A DNA stretch of 64,000 nucleotides from the NCBI GenBank assembly GCA_037783545.1, contig JBBELK010000058.1:1922001-1986000 (forward strand), read 5' to 3'. Below the pieces are notes generated by a model that ran no database searches, was not told the DNA's origin, and was given only the letters and a program-made list of their open reading frames with translations. The translations under genes and the position numbers were made by a program. This stretch comes from Henricia sp. BOLD:AAB3569 (taxonomy: Eukaryota > Echinodermata > Asteroidea > Spinulosida > Echinasteridae). Positions 14,101 to 23,388 of the stretch are shown here, one piece after another; the stretch's first letter is position 1; the number at the start of each line of letters is the position of its first letter.

Positions 14101-17100
14101 ATGGCGTAGAAGGTTGTACTTCTGTTAAGGCATAAAGTCCTCAGCAACCATGCAAATTCCGACTCCAAAAGCCTTCTTTTGGAGCCCTCTGGTGTATGGA
14201 ATATAGTGCCAACCCCTGCCGAAGGCAGTGAGAATAAGTATGGAATATCGGTGATTTCCCCATTGTTTTAGCTAAATTAACCTATAGTTTCATGAAGGTA
14301 TGCTTTAGAAAAACACTGAAAAACTGTTTTCTTGTAGTATTTATTCACTTAAACTTCTTTAGGTGATAGATGGATACTTAATCGGTGGTCTCATGCAGAA
14401 ATCCTTATATCGATAAAAAATGCCCTACTTGACATACATGCATAAATTAGCCATTATCTCAGTTCTGGCCTGTGCGACAAGCGCCTACTTTCGGTGGAGC
14501 GGCTCACATATGCTCCCGTGTCTAGTATCAAAACAATCATAATTCTGTACATGTGCCTTTAACTTACAATGTAACCAGGATCTTATCACTGTGAAACAGA
14601 AACTTTGTCTGCCTCCAAACAAATATAACCCAAGGCATAACATGCTTCAAGTTGTTGAGAGGCAGTTGTTGAAAGCCAGATGCAATCAAGCATGATTAAT
14701 TGTGTTGTACATGTATGTACCTGTAAGTACATGTACACTAAACTACACAGGACATGCAGCTTGGAGTGATTAGGAGAGTGAGTGAAAATTACTTTTGAAC
14801 TGGGCTGCTCTGGAATTGACCATGCAGGGACCAATCTGTGCGCGTAGAGTAAAAAAATGCATCGCGTTGGAACAGCACACAGGCAGTACACAGTGCCCAT
14901 TTCGGACCTCCCAGATGGGAACCAACTTAAGTAAATCGTTTGCAAACAATCTAAATATTTTCATCTTCACGGATTATTTTCTAATAAAATTATATCATCT
15001 CGGGCGGAAACATTTCATTGGATAGTTGCTACTAATTCAATCTTTACTTTGAGGAAGGTTTTCCCTGTCAACTCGTTGATTAACTTTTGGGGTCATTGCA
15101 AATGATACAGTGGGCCTTTAAGTTTAAGTTTACCAAGATTATTTTTTAGACATGTATAGTGTCGTTATTCCAGGAATTTGTAAAAAAGAATTCATTTTTG
15201 CAATTTGGCAAAAACATGTTTGTGGTTATTAAAACAAAATATCAACAATTCAAACTTTGTCACTCGATATTCAAAATACAAAGCTTCCACAGATTATTTG
15301 CAGTGGCTTACTTTGAGATAAAAAAACAATCTGCAAGCACAACAGGAAAACCATAACACATGCAGAAGAACTTCTGAAAAGTCAAAGGCCTGCCAGTGTT
15401 GAACATGATCCTGAAAGCAAAACGCTGGCTTCAGATAAACCCTTATCACTGAGCAACAGTATTATGCCTTCAGCTGAGTTTGCAACCTGATACAGTGTTA
15501 TTCTTGAGTGTGTATCTCAGGTGAAATGTTGACATGATTAATATTATATTCATAATTTTATCTTTGACAGTTTAGGCATTCCCACAGAAAAACAACGTGT
15601 CATGTGGGCGCTGCATGTGGGTGGTCTTAAATGGGTGATAAAGCCCAATTTGTTTTGAACACTTTCTATGGTTAATCTGGCCCCTATAATCAGTTTCAGC
15701 GCAATTATTTTTTTTTAAATGTGCATGCACACAAAAACTGCATATGCCAGAAAGCTCTGGCTCTGGCAATGCACGCAATCATAGAAAAAACACACCAACC
15801 TTACATGCAGTAGGCCTAAAGTACTTTGAATAAACGGGACACATGTATTTGCAAAACTGTGAAGTTAATAGTACATGTATCAAAGAAATCGGGGAGTTTT
15901 ACTAAATTTACACAAGGCATTTATGAATGGGAATAAACGTGTGGTTAATCGGTCTTTAAAGATACAGGCTCGTCAGCAATGCGCGCGCGCCAAATTCGTG
16001 CCACGAAATACGCAGCTCCATGCCTTTGCTATGAAGCTGCGTATTTCGTTGCACGAATTTGGCGCGCGCGCATTGCTGACGAGGCCTGTGCCTTTAAAGC
16101 ACATTGAAAATGTCTTGCAATATCCAAAAGTTAGGACGTCTTAGCTAAGACATAAATGTTTGTATTTACTGTTGTGAACGTTGTTTCAATCGCAATCGAC
16201 ATACAGTCGCACATTACATTACTTGCCAGTCGTTGGTGATGTACGGGTGGTAGTGGCGTTTAAAATGTTGAGAAAACCATCATAATAAACCCTTTCATGG
16301 TTATCGACGCCATGTTGTTCACGGGGCAGTTCGAACACGCGTTGCTGTGTGCGTGCGCGGATCGTATTCGAATGCATTGTTAGGTCACTGTGCATTAGCT
16401 ACGATCCGCGCACGCACACGGCAACGCGTGTTCGAAGTGCCCCGTGAACAAGATGCCGTCAATAACCGTGAAAGGGTTTATTAAGACAGGCCCAGTTTGA
16501 ACCGTAATTACCATTCAGTGAAAACCTTTTCTCGGAATTGAGCAGGACAATTATCTAAAGACATAACTTACAACACATATTAGGTGTCTTAAATTTTGTG
16601 TGTCTTACAACACAAGTTAGGACACAAATTTTCATTGCAAGGCAAACTAATCTGTGATGTCTTGGTGATGTCAGAGTTAACTTTCTTTCTTGTAATCCAC
16701 CCCTGGATGCTGATATTGGCCCTCGACATTCGTCTCAGGGCATTAAAGACATGCAGGGCAAAAAAATGCCTTTAACATGTTCCACAAAGAGTCTCTTGAA
16801 CAGACCAGGTCTGCATGCATTAGGAGTTGTATATTATGAGAGGAAACTTGCCAGGTACTACCCCAGGAAGTGATGGTATTTACACTACCTACATGTACAA
16901 CTCCCACATGGCTGGGAGTTTATCAGATGCCTGTGTTGACAGTTTGGGACACAGGCCAGCTGGGACTGGGTGGGGTGAAGTTTACTCCTGAACTTGTTGG
17001 TTGACACAAATTGTTATCTTAACAAGGCATTGGCATATATGGCCTACTCATTCTAACCATGGAGGAAGAAATGCACACAAGAAGGGCTGAGATTTTGCAC

Positions 17101-20100
17101 CGTGTTTACACTTAAACTTAAGCTAGGGGAACCGGGATCGGATCAGAATCAGATCTGGATCAGATCTGGATCAGAATCAAATATGGATCAGATCCTGAGG
17201 CATGAAACGACCAAATGCAACCAGCGTCTTAAAGGAGCATGACCAGATGATTAAACAAAAATGGATTTCGTTTCTAACCTATAATAATCATATTAAATAT
17301 CTCCCCAAAAATCAATGGGAGCCAAAAAGGAAATTTGCAATCTCCAATTTAGATGTTGAAGAAAAAAAGTTGCAGCAACTGTACTACTTTATGGAACTGG
17401 ATAAGTTAGTTTACAAAATATCAGTGTTTTTAAAAACAAAATCCTTAAAAATATACGGACTGAGAGCGCGAATTTTTGAGAATGGTAAAAATATGACAAA
17501 TGATACGGTATCAAAATGTCAACACCCATGGGGAAATAAAGGGGATTAAAAAATGTGTGGAATATTATTCAGAAAAATCACACATGAATAGTGTAAAAAT
17601 GATAAGCCACATCCTAACCATTAACACGTAAGTGTGTAAGTTATCACTGGTTATTCACTAACTGACTAGTCTAGGAAGAAATTCATTCCACACTTCCTCT
17701 TCCAAAAGTAGAGCATTTAACTCAGGGGGATAGAACAATTAGACCACAGTGATTAGGGCAATTTCTTCTTCCCAAGTACATGTAGCTCATCTCGACAACT
17801 GTATAATGTGTTAACAAGCACCGCGTTTACACTCGAATCGGCAAAGGTGGATACAGATCCAGCATTTTTATTGCGACCACAAAACTGAACATTTGCCGCG
17901 TTTACACTACACCCCAAATCGCTTCAACTCGCTTCAGAAACTGCAAAAGTCACCACTAAAGTCACCCTTTTAAATTCACCTTTTGCGTTTACACTTAGTG
18001 CCTACCCGGCTTCAACTCCCCTTTTTGGAAATTGTGGAGTTCGATTCGGCAAAGGCGAATCGAGTGTAAACGGGGTGAAGGGGTCTTCAACATGCATTAC
18101 ATGTAAAAGATTGAGTAGGCAAAATTCACAAATGCAACAAGAGAATGCTTAATTCGACTAAGCAAATTTGTCGAGTGTACGCTTCTTTTGTTCAACGATG
18201 TGATTTGGCAAGCCTGGGGACACATGTGCATAGAGCGTCTGGCAAGTGTTTTTTGACGCGCTGCTCAAAAAAACGCTAAGAGCGTCAGACACTTGACGCT
18301 CGACGCACATGTGCAACCAAGCCATTGATTGGCATCTCACAGCTTTATTCGTTCGCATCTCACAGCTTTATTCGTTCTTCGTTAGCAGTTGCCTAATGCG
18401 AACAGCACCGGGCCAAATTTCATAGGACTGTTTAACAGCCCATTTTCCATTAACCGAGCGTCAGGCTATTTCATAGACATCTTTAACGAAAACCTGCCTT
18501 AACCGCAGAGCCAAATTTTGCTTAAGATAATGACGCAACAATGGCGGTTTAGAAGCGCGCGCATGCTTAAGCATGCCGCGGCCGTGAAATAGCCTTAATG
18601 TTAGCACAACTTTTCTGCTACAGTAAGCACACGTTTTCAGCTAGCGCTTAAGCAGCTCTATGAAATTGGGCCCTGATCTTCAATCGACCTTCGTCAACAG
18701 TGATTAACTAATCTTCTTTGAATGAAGATATTTCTCCAATGTTAACAAGGACTCCATTCTGACTAGAGAAATCGCTTCGTTCGATGAAGATTAGTTAATC
18801 ATCGCTAGTTAATGAAGCGTGCATTTACATCTCACTCAAAGAAGATCGAACAAAGATCAAATGAAGAGCGGTAATGTTCACATTAGACAACCGCTAACAC
18901 AGATTAAATGAAGCTGTGTGCGTTCACATCAGGAAATCTCTTCGTCGAATCATTGTCGAATCTTCATTAAACGAAGCGATTTTGCTCGTACCCACCACCT
19001 TTACAGGGGTGCAGGGACGGGCTGATGTTCCCTAATGGATTTCTGTGAAGGAAACACGCGACACAATGGTCACATCTACAGACACGCGGAGCATTGTGGG
19101 TTGCTACATGTAGCTGCTAGACGAATAATTAATAAATAGTATGTTAACGCTTATCCAGTGCAAAAATCAAATTTATGAATAAAATGAGTGTACATGTACT
19201 GTGTGTGAGACCTACCTTGCCTGCTGCAAAAAGTGTTTTTACGTCCGTTTACAAGAAAAAGACACAAGGTCACGTGTCGTATAAAATTTTGGCCAATGAG
19301 GGCGCAAACAGATTAGTCCATCCCGGCACCCTGTACGGGTGGTGGGTATTAGCAAATGAAGCGATTTCCCTTTCACAAACGTACCTCAACGAGTGAGTCG
19401 GGTGTCACCTTCCATTCCAAGTACACCTTCCCTTCACTGACGCCCATCGCAAAGAATAGCGTCTGCTGACTGGTGCTCGAGCCTCCATCTTGGTATAGAA
19501 GCATGCCATGGTCGTTGCAGTAGCGAAACTGGAATTCAAGCACCAACTCCGCCCCTCGCAGCTGATTGGTGGATGTGTCTATGACATCATTGTATTTGAT
19601 GTACGCATCAATGTCAATGAACTTTTCGGTTGACTGACAGAAACAGGCACCTATGAATATAGCTGTAAAATATGAAGGGAGCATTTTCAGATTTTAAAAA
19701 TAAGTTGGACATCCTACAATGTACATGTACACGTATGCAAAAGAAAACAAAAGGTTTGTGATTTCAAATTCCACAACACATGCATTTTAAGTTCTTATGG
19801 CATGGTATCGTCCACAACATGTACATTGTACATGTACCTTTATTTCAAAGCTCATTTTGGTTTTGTTGTCACCAAAACAACATTTTCTGTTTTTGACACA
19901 AAACACAGTAAAGGTTACTGAAGTAAAATTATATGAATTCTTCAAGTCTTTTGTTTTCTGTGAGCTTTTTGGATAAAATACCATGATTTAAAAATGATTT
20001 CTGTGTGTTAACTGGAGCTATTTTCATTCCTAAATTTATAAAAATTATTTACGAAATTGCAGGCCCCTTTCTGTCCAATATTTTGCCACAAAAGTGTCTA

Positions 20101-22754
20101 AACAACTTGTAAAAATTCAGTGCTGTTCAGTTGCAATGGGAGACTTTGAAATGCTTGCACCATGTTTACACTCGAATCAGCTACATGTACCAGTAAGATG
20201 GATACAGACCCAGCACTTTTATTGCGACCACAAAACTGAACATTTACCATTTACACTACACCTCAATTCAGCTTCAGCTGGACATTACCATTTACAAACT
20301 GCAAAAGTCACTGCTAATTGTGACCACACTGCATGCATGGATTTGTCAATTAAACCATTAAACCTACCACATGGTGGACACTGCCCCAAGGACACTCAAA
20401 CTGCCTAATCTGTATTCCGGTAGCGTTTACACTACAAGCTACCTTGATAATTGCAGGGTTCAATCCTACCCAAAAGGCGACTTGGAAAAGGCGACTTGGA
20501 AAAGGCGAATCATTCGACTTTTTCAATTCATCTTTTGCATTTACCCGGCTTCAACTCGCCCTTTTGGAAATTGCAGAGTTTGAAATGGGCCTTTGGTGGC
20601 GGCAAACATAAGATTAACAGTCCTACATGACCAGTCCACTATTGTTTGCATCACTCTTGAGCTACAGTGCTCGAGCTTAAAATGACGCAAATAATAGTGT
20701 ACTGATCACATGGGACTATAATGTCTTAAAAGTCTCCCATTGCGTGACAGTGCACCTTACAGTGTACTACATTTACAAACTACATGTAGCTGATTCATTA
20801 TGTAGAAAACAATTTAATGGCACAGTCTCGTCAGCAAGGCGCGCGCCAAATTCGTGCTAGAAAATACGCAGCTCCATAGCAAAGTAATGGAGCTGCGTGC
20901 CTTTAAAGGGGTTCGTGTATGAGATGTAGAGTATATAAACAAATCAGTGTTAACATGCAGATTTTACTGGTGCTTGTACAATGCTTGTGTTTACTTGCAT
21001 GTAAAAATAATGCATGACAAAACTATGCTGAAAGAAAACCTCCAAACAAAAGGCAAGACCAATGGTACATGTGTCAGTAGTTGTAAAAGAGAAGTATTTA
21101 TGGGACCCTTCCTTTTCTAAACTCCTTTTCCCTCCCCCTCCCAATCATCCCTTCCCCTTCCCCAACAGACACAGTGTTAACATGCAGATTTTACTGGTGC
21201 TTGTACAATGCTTGTGTTTACTTGCATGTAAAAATAATGCATGACAAAACTATGCTGAAAGAAAACCTCCAAACAAAAGGCAAGACCAATGGTACATGTG
21301 TCAGTAGTTGTAAAAGAGAAGTATTTATGGGACCCTTCCTTTTCTAAACTCCTTTTCCCTCCCCCTCCCAATCATCCCTTCCCCTTCCCCAACAGACACA
21401 GGAAGGGACAAACAGTGTGAAAGGAAATCGCAGTTCCTGTTGCGTGCTTAGTCAAGAACTGCAACTTCATAAACAGTAATCAAGCACAACTGCTAAGATT
21501 TGTAAGTTTCCGGGATTGCTACGTACTAGTACAACAAGAAAGTCTGCTAACACGTGGGGAATGGGAAAAGAACTTGAATTGAAACTATTCCCAAGATAAA
21601 ATGAGATGAAAATGTCCTTACAGTCATACATATCGAAACTAAATGTCAGTCGAGATTTGCGTGAATTTACAAGTCTCCAAAAGGTGCTTGACCGCTGAAT
21701 GCATAATTTTTCCGTGACTCAGTCAACTACAAAACTAAATGCCGAAAAAAGCGGGGAAAAAGTATTTTCTCGCAGAAAGATGCCATTTTGGACGGAAGAA
21801 AGTCACATTATGTTTGTCACCATTGCTTACTTTCAGTAAGATTTTTATCCTAAACTTTATGTAATAAGATTTTGTGAGCCGGAATGGATTGCTGCAATCC
21901 ATGTCCAGATATATGAAAGATGACTCGGGTTTGACTTGGGTGAATACTGCAGGTTTGACTCTTGGCCGTGGTACATGTGCCCTTGAGCAAGGCACTTAAC
22001 CGCAATTGCTCCATCCTTCGAAAGGGATGTAAATCTGTTGGTTCAGTGTGTTGTGATATGCACTTAAAAGATCCCAGAGCACTCTTTCGTGTGAACATAT
22101 TATGTACATGTAATCATTATTAGGGCCTATAATAAATAAATTGGATTTATTGCAATACTTGTCCCTAGACAACAACCAGCTCAGTGGTCAAATGGTTGAA
22201 GTGTCCACTCCAGAATTTAGGAGGCTGTGGGTTCAAATCCCATCTCAGCATGCTATGATGTAAGAAGTGTTTGCCAGAGTACATCTTTCTTGAGAAAGGA
22301 CCAAATATAAATTGCTCACATGGTTACATTGAGAAAGGCAATTGATTTAAAATTAACACCTTTTGCGACCTAGGCTTTTTCCAATTTATTCCCCTGGAGT
22401 GGGAGACTGCACTTGCAGTTTTGGTTCTACAGTATGTATTTCTCTGGGGCTGGAGACTTGATGACTAGTTTTGATTTCAAGTCGTAAATCAATCTTATTT
22501 TCCAAGTCCAGTCACAAGTAATTTTATCCAGAGTCAAGTCACAGGTCAAAAAACCAACTGACTTGACACTAAGCCAACAAGTTGAGAGACCAGCTCTGCC
22601 CTGGTAGTACTGGCCCATGGGCTAATTCTGTATTTAACCGCCCCCAAGACACTTAGAACTCCATATGCAGTTCCTGTCGGGAAGTGGTTAACCAACAACT
22701 GTACTTACCACAGATGAATAATGTGCTGCGAATAAGCCAGCAACCCCAAACCAT
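2052..22754 (-). CDS. LamG/EGF-repeat secreted or membrane protein, 5' part, 10 exons
   Basis: Ten minus-strand exons join with continuous phase: 22754-22709, 19662-19385, 12928-12713, 9692-9454, 8684-8591, 7629-7482, 6447-6249, 4603-4365, 3376-3161 and 2174-2052. Each junction has a GT donor and an AG acceptor. The joined frame gives about 599 residues: signal peptide 1 to about 27, LamG domain 1 about 28-225, LamG domain 2 about 230-390 (ending in the typical GCFEGLRF), a Cys-rich linker 414-452, then EGF-like domains at 458-490, 496-527, 534-565 and 572 onward. NIDD, EINE and DINE precede EGF 1, 3 and 4 and fit calcium binding. Families with this mix (crumbs, agrin, neurexin, eyes shut) act in adhesion, polarity or matrix. 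Two LamG domains ahead of the EGF array do not let me pick one. The 3' end lies beyond the left edge, so a membrane anchor cannot be judged. Confidence 0.88.
2676..2842 (+). mobile_element. SINE copy, family with GTTCGAATCCC box B
   Basis: Contains GGTTCGAATCCCGTCTGGGT (a tRNA box B), then GATTGGGTTTTCAGT, ACTGAGCATTTTT and the CTTCTCTTTACGGATTTCTTC tail. The same order of blocks recurs at 48386-48582 and, reversed, at 43341-43548. Confidence 0.65.
3161..3376 (-). CDS. Exon 9: EGF 2 and most of EGF 3
   Basis: 216 nt, phase 1 to 1, residues 487-558. Acceptor TTTATGCAG, donor GTGAGT. It has all six cysteines of EGF 2 (496-527) and five of EGF 3 (534 onward). EGF 3 is preceded by the calcium-binding signature EINE. 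Longer open frames over this DNA in other phases are shadows. Confidence 0.9.
3480..3756. mobile_element. Inverted-repeat element with a palindromic minisatellite core
   Basis: The arms start GAGCAAGTTC and continue with GCGACTATAGTTAACTAGAC; the right arm (to 3756) is the inverse, ending GAACTTGCTC. The interior is a tandem array (3559-3693). Related ends occur at 44236-44489, 44641 onward and 45985-46012. It lies in intron 7 of the LamG/EGF gene, between exons 8 and 9 (3377-4364 interval). Confidence 0.75.
3559..3693. repeat. Tandem array of a 13-bp palindrome-rich unit
   Basis: About ten units of GACTAGCTAGTCT in a row. Part-way through the phase flips to AGACTAGCTAGTC, so the array as a whole can also pair with itself. 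Confidence 0.9.
3890..3965 (-). repeat. tRNA-like sequence, left arm of an inverted pair
   Basis: On the minus strand it has box A-like TAGCTCAATTGGTAGGAC and box B-like GGGTTCAAGTCC. The cloverleaf is imperfect. It is mirrored by 4188-4263 and the inner flanks (CCAACTGGTGGTCTC / GAGACCACCAGTTGG) are also inverted, so both arms belong to one structure. Confidence 0.6.
4188..4263 (+). repeat. tRNA-like sequence, right arm of the inverted pair
   Basis: It has an acceptor-like stem GGCTTCA/TGGAGCC, box A GCTCAATTGGTAGC, an anticodon loop position that would read GTT, and box B GGTTCGAATCC. D-stem and T-stem pairs are broken, so I call it tRNA-derived rather than a working tRNA-Asn. Confidence 0.55.
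4365..4603 (-). CDS. Exon 8: Cys-rich linker and EGF 1
   Basis: 239 nt, phase 2 to 1, residues 407-486. Acceptor GATTTCTAG, donor GTAAAC. The linker has cysteines at 414, 420, 424, 431, 435, 437 and 452. EGF 1 starts at C458 after NIDD and its sixth cysteine (C490) comes from exon 9. The linker may be a degenerate EGF. Confidence 0.87.
4865..5379. mobile_element. TIR element, 515 bp, intact (empty) copy
   Basis: Ends are GTTCGAGATGCTGACACC and, inverted, GGTGTAAGCATCTCGAAC-type sequence followed by GCCCCTA. The interior contains AAAACATGGCGGACAGTTTG. It aligns along its length with 54636-55291 but lacks the F1 MITE found there. Confidence 0.7.
6249..6447 (-). CDS. Exon 7: end of LamG 2
   Basis: 199 nt, phase 1 to 2, residues 341-406. 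Acceptor TTTAAACAG, donor GTAAGT. LMIGGVQD followed by LRGCFEGLRF is the canonical end of a LamG domain, with its last cysteine. Confidence 0.88.
7482..7629 (-). CDS. Exon 6: LamG 2, third block
   Basis: 148 nt, phase 0 to 1, residues 292-340. Acceptor TATACTAG, donor GTAAGT. The motif FNDGAWKYIRVTREGRDAIL matches the conserved LamG 'DG-WH-V-V-R-G' block. Confidence 0.88.
7742..7945 (+). mobile_element. tRNA-headed SINE
   Basis: Box A-like TAGTGGTCTAGTGGATTA and box B-like GGGTTTGAATCCC are spaced as in a tRNA. A body with TTTCTTGAGCAAGGTACTTT and ACTGTAGGAGTAAATGGGTA follows. It lies just upstream of exon 6 on the opposite strand. Confidence 0.6.
7950..8160. repeat. Short tandem repeat of an 18-bp GAGCTC-containing unit plus relatives
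   Basis: GGGGTCGAACACCGAGCT recurs about four times between 7973 and 8035, followed by looser GATCCCGAGCTCGGGATC palindromes at 8020-8035 and 8131-8152. It may be part of a MITE ending near 8390. Confidence 0.6.
8591..8684 (-). CDS. Exon 5: LamG 2, second strand block
   Basis: 94 nt, phase 2 to 0, residues 260-291. Acceptor CTCATTCCAG, donor GTTGGT. It reads NGMLFYFGGPAYLTVYMVQG, the LamG 'G-L-Y-GG ... L-V-L' core, and continues exon 4 directly. Confidence 0.85.
8830..9319. mobile_element. Long hairpin MITE, copy 1
   Basis: The arms run from AACTCCTCAAAAA to the inverse TTTTTTTGAGGAGTTTA. Inner blocks TTGGTATCATTGGAAAGCCC, AATTGGGGGATGTGCAGTA and GTGAAATGTCACAAAAT are all present inverted, so the two halves pair over almost the whole 490 bp. 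A second copy is at 49676-50166. Confidence 0.8.
9454..9692 (-). CDS. Exon 4: end of LamG 1, start of LamG 2
   Basis: 239 nt, phase 0 to 2, residues 181-259. Acceptor CCATTCAG, donor GTAAGT. GYLVTCINYIR and a following Cys close LamG 1. SSNGFLSIEHPL followed by RTILSLRFRTT opens LamG 2. Confidence 0.87.
9927..10163. mobile_element. Hairpin element with a CT-rich loop
   Basis: The left arm block TTTGGTCTGTAATGCGCAGC plus GCGCCCTCTGGACTGGTGG is repeated inverted at 10086-10140. The loop holds a (TC)n tract near 10035-10050. It lies between exons 3 and 4. Confidence 0.7.
10300..11200. other. Intron 3 of the LamG/EGF gene, unresolved part
   Basis: AT-rich single-copy-looking sequence with no coding exon, RNA gene or clear repeat that I can support. 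Confidence 0.5.
11201..11445. mobile_element. TTAA element family F3, 3'-truncated copy
   Basis: TTAA at 11201-11204 is followed by AGGAGCGTGTCCAGATC, then the family body (GAGATTTTGATACATATCAT, TTTTGTAAACTAATTT). The right end is lost. Confidence 0.6.
11561..11812 (-). mobile_element. tRNA-headed SINE, reversed
   Basis: On the minus strand a head reading GTGCCATGGCCGAGTGGTTA (a Leu/Ser-type box A) is followed by a box B-like GGTTCAATTCTGGCC and the body CCTTGGGCAAGGCACTTTGC. It lies in intron 3 of the LamG/EGF gene. Confidence 0.6.
12253..12306. repeat. G-rich low-complexity tract
   Basis: Nearly uninterrupted G with a few A and T. It inflates a plus-strand open frame (12203-12943) that overlaps exon 3 in antisense. 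Confidence 0.9.
12713..12928 (-). CDS. Exon 3: middle of LamG 1
   Basis: 216 nt, phase 0 to 0, residues 109-180. Acceptor TTAAACAG, donor GTAGGT. It contains a typical LamG stretch: NTTYTVVIFN, then a central loop, then ITQLMGAVFVGGYRDV. The V-F-V-G-G strand is the conserved late LamG motif. Confidence 0.87.
13510..13776. mobile_element. TIR element, about 267 bp
   Basis: The ends TATATGGGTCATTCTATAAA and, inverted, TTTATAGAATGACCCATATA continue as TTGGGGTC and TGACATTTTTCTGTCCC-type arms. TA-type flanks suggest a Tc1/mariner MITE. Confidence 0.7.
13777..15955. other. Intron 2 of the LamG/EGF gene, unresolved part
   Basis: No supported exon. Palindromic ACATGTAC words cluster near 14708-14735. 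Short open frames at 14586-15025 have no domain. Confidence 0.5.
15956..16097. mobile_element. TTAA MITE family F1, copy a
   Basis: TTAA at both ends. The arms contain CAGGCTCGTCAGCAATGCGC and GTGCCACGAAATACGCAGCT, with the inverse on the other side, giving an almost perfect hairpin of about 65 bp per arm. Confidence 0.8.
16283..16483. mobile_element. Hairpin MITE, about 200 bp
   Basis: The left arm AATAAACCCTTTCATGGTTA is repeated inverted, ending TAACCGTGAAAGGGTTTATT. The arms also share ACGCGTTGC(CG/TG)TGTGCGTGC-like, CpG-rich inner blocks. The loop is short. Confidence 0.75.
17138..17195. repeat. Imperfect GGATCAGA(A/T)C tandem repeat
   Basis: CAGATCTGGATCAGATCTGG and close variants are repeated about five times. 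Confidence 0.75.
17229..17575. mobile_element. TTAA element family F3, reversed and truncated copy
   Basis: TTAA then AGGAGCATGACCAGATG at the left. The body is the reverse of the other F3 copies (AAAATATACGGACTGAGAGC, TGATACGGTATCAAAATGTC). The open frame at 17202-17549 lies inside it and is not a gene. Confidence 0.6.
17818..18085. mobile_element. Inverted-repeat element with TTTACACTCGAATCGGC ends
   Basis: GCGTTTACACTCGAATCGGC at the left and CGAATCGAGTGTAAACGGGG at the right. A decayed relative lies at about 20155-20590 with the same GTTTACACTCGAATC start and internal CGACCACAAAACTGAACATT. Confidence 0.6.
18410..18673. mobile_element. MITE with GGGCCAAATTTCATAG ends, copy 1
   Basis: GGGCCAAATTTCATAGG at the left and, inverted, CTATGAAATTGGGCCC at the right. 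The interior has CTTAA-rich hairpin blocks. Related copies are at 43977-44194 and 63520-63763. Confidence 0.7.
18680..19170. other. Intron 2, region of imperfect GAAGATTAGTTAATC-type inverted repeats
   Basis: Repeated AATGAAGA / TCTTCATT and GATTAACTAATC blocks suggest an old inverted-repeat element, but no clean ends are visible. Confidence 0.4.
19385..19662 (-). CDS. Exon 2: end of signal peptide, first half of LamG 1
   Basis: Acceptor TTTTACAG precedes 19662 and donor GTACGT follows 19385. It starts in phase 1 and ends in phase 0, residues 16-108. The segment LVLEFQFRYCNDHGMLLYQD followed by a YLEW strand is the usual LamG beta-sandwich start (an F-R, G-LLY pattern). Confidence 0.88.
20814..20906. 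mobile_element. TTAA MITE family F1, copy b, internal deletion
   Basis: TTAA-bounded; it keeps the left arm (CTCGTCAGCAAGGCGCGCGC) but most of the right arm is missing. Confidence 0.7.
20945..21401. repeat. Perfect tandem duplication, unit 227 bp
   Basis: The unit starts CAGTGTTAACATGCAGATTT and ends with CCCCAACAGACA. By eye the two copies (20945-21171 and 21172-21398) are identical. The duplication lies in the first intron of the LamG/EGF gene. Confidence 0.92.
21910..22090 (+). mobile_element. SINE copy, same family as 53241-53502
   Basis: CCTTGAGCAAGGCACTTAAC, AAAGGGATGTAAATCTGTTG and AAAAGATCCCAGAGCACTCT appear in the order expected for the reverse of the 53 kb copy. Confidence 0.65.
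22160..22350 (+). mobile_element. tRNA-headed SINE
   Basis: Box A-like AGCTCAGTGGTCAAATGGTT and box B GGGTTCAAATCCC, followed by a body with TCTTTCTTGAGAAAGGACC. Confidence 0.55.
22709..22754 (-). CDS. Exon 1: start codon and signal peptide
   Basis: ATG at 22754-22752 opens MVWGCWLIRSTLFIC and the exon ends at donor GTAAGTAC (22708-22701), phase 1. Joined to exon 2 the hydrophobic run continues as AIFIGACFCQS, which makes a classic signal peptide cut near Q26-S27. This join is the reason for choosing this start over the in-frame ATG just upstream of exon 2. Confidence 0.85.
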
Positions 22755-23027
22755 TGTTCGCTGACTCGTCTCAGATGACAGGTGAAGTACACGTCAATTC
22801 TAACCATTCCGCAGAGTTGATGCTATGACGCTTCGGGTGCGCCACTGAATTGGCTCTTGCTCATAATCTTTCACTTCTCCAAACGGTCTATGTCGTCCCA
22901 AATTTAGATCACAGGTCGTATTATTAGAGTTGGGTTAGTCGCGCAACAGACGGTCTTCTTGGCAAAGTTTCAGGTTTTGGTTGCATGGTGACGGACAGGG
23001 CGCTTTGTCGCATTAGATGGTCCACAT
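22755..23027 (-). promoter_or_regulatory. Likely 5' UTR and possible upstream splice acceptor of the LamG/EGF gene
   Basis: On the minus strand CTTACTACAG ends at 23028, preceded by a T-rich tract. It would make a good acceptor for a noncoding upstream exon, leaving about 273 nt of 5' UTR before the start codon. A short upstream ORF (ATG TGG ACC ATC TAA) begins right after it. No clear TATA box is visible. Confidence 0.35.
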
Positions 23028-23388
23028 CTGTAGTAAGAAAAATGTTACGGATCATGTCAGTTTGCAAAGTATGATAATAAGCCATGAAATTAACTCGGAG
23101 ACAATGTTCTATTTGAGGATATTTTAGGTCATAAAAAGAAATGCTTTAAAAAAACAAAGCCTTTTGCTAAACAAATATTAAATCATTGGTAAATAATTGT
23201 TAAAATTTGTTTGTAAAGAAATCATTGCAGATTAGGCAATAAAAGAAATTTCCTACCATACATCCTGCATGTATCTGACAAATTTTAAATTAAAACTGGC
23301 AGTTTTGTTTCAGATGCTGAGCCCTTGTATTACGTCATGCATTTATTTGTATATTTTATCACAAAAGAAAGCATCGATACCCTCATTT

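Noticed and set aside
21062-21371. Two identical 64-codon minus-strand frames as paralogous genes
   Set aside because: They lie in a perfect tandem duplication of intronic DNA with no coding features.
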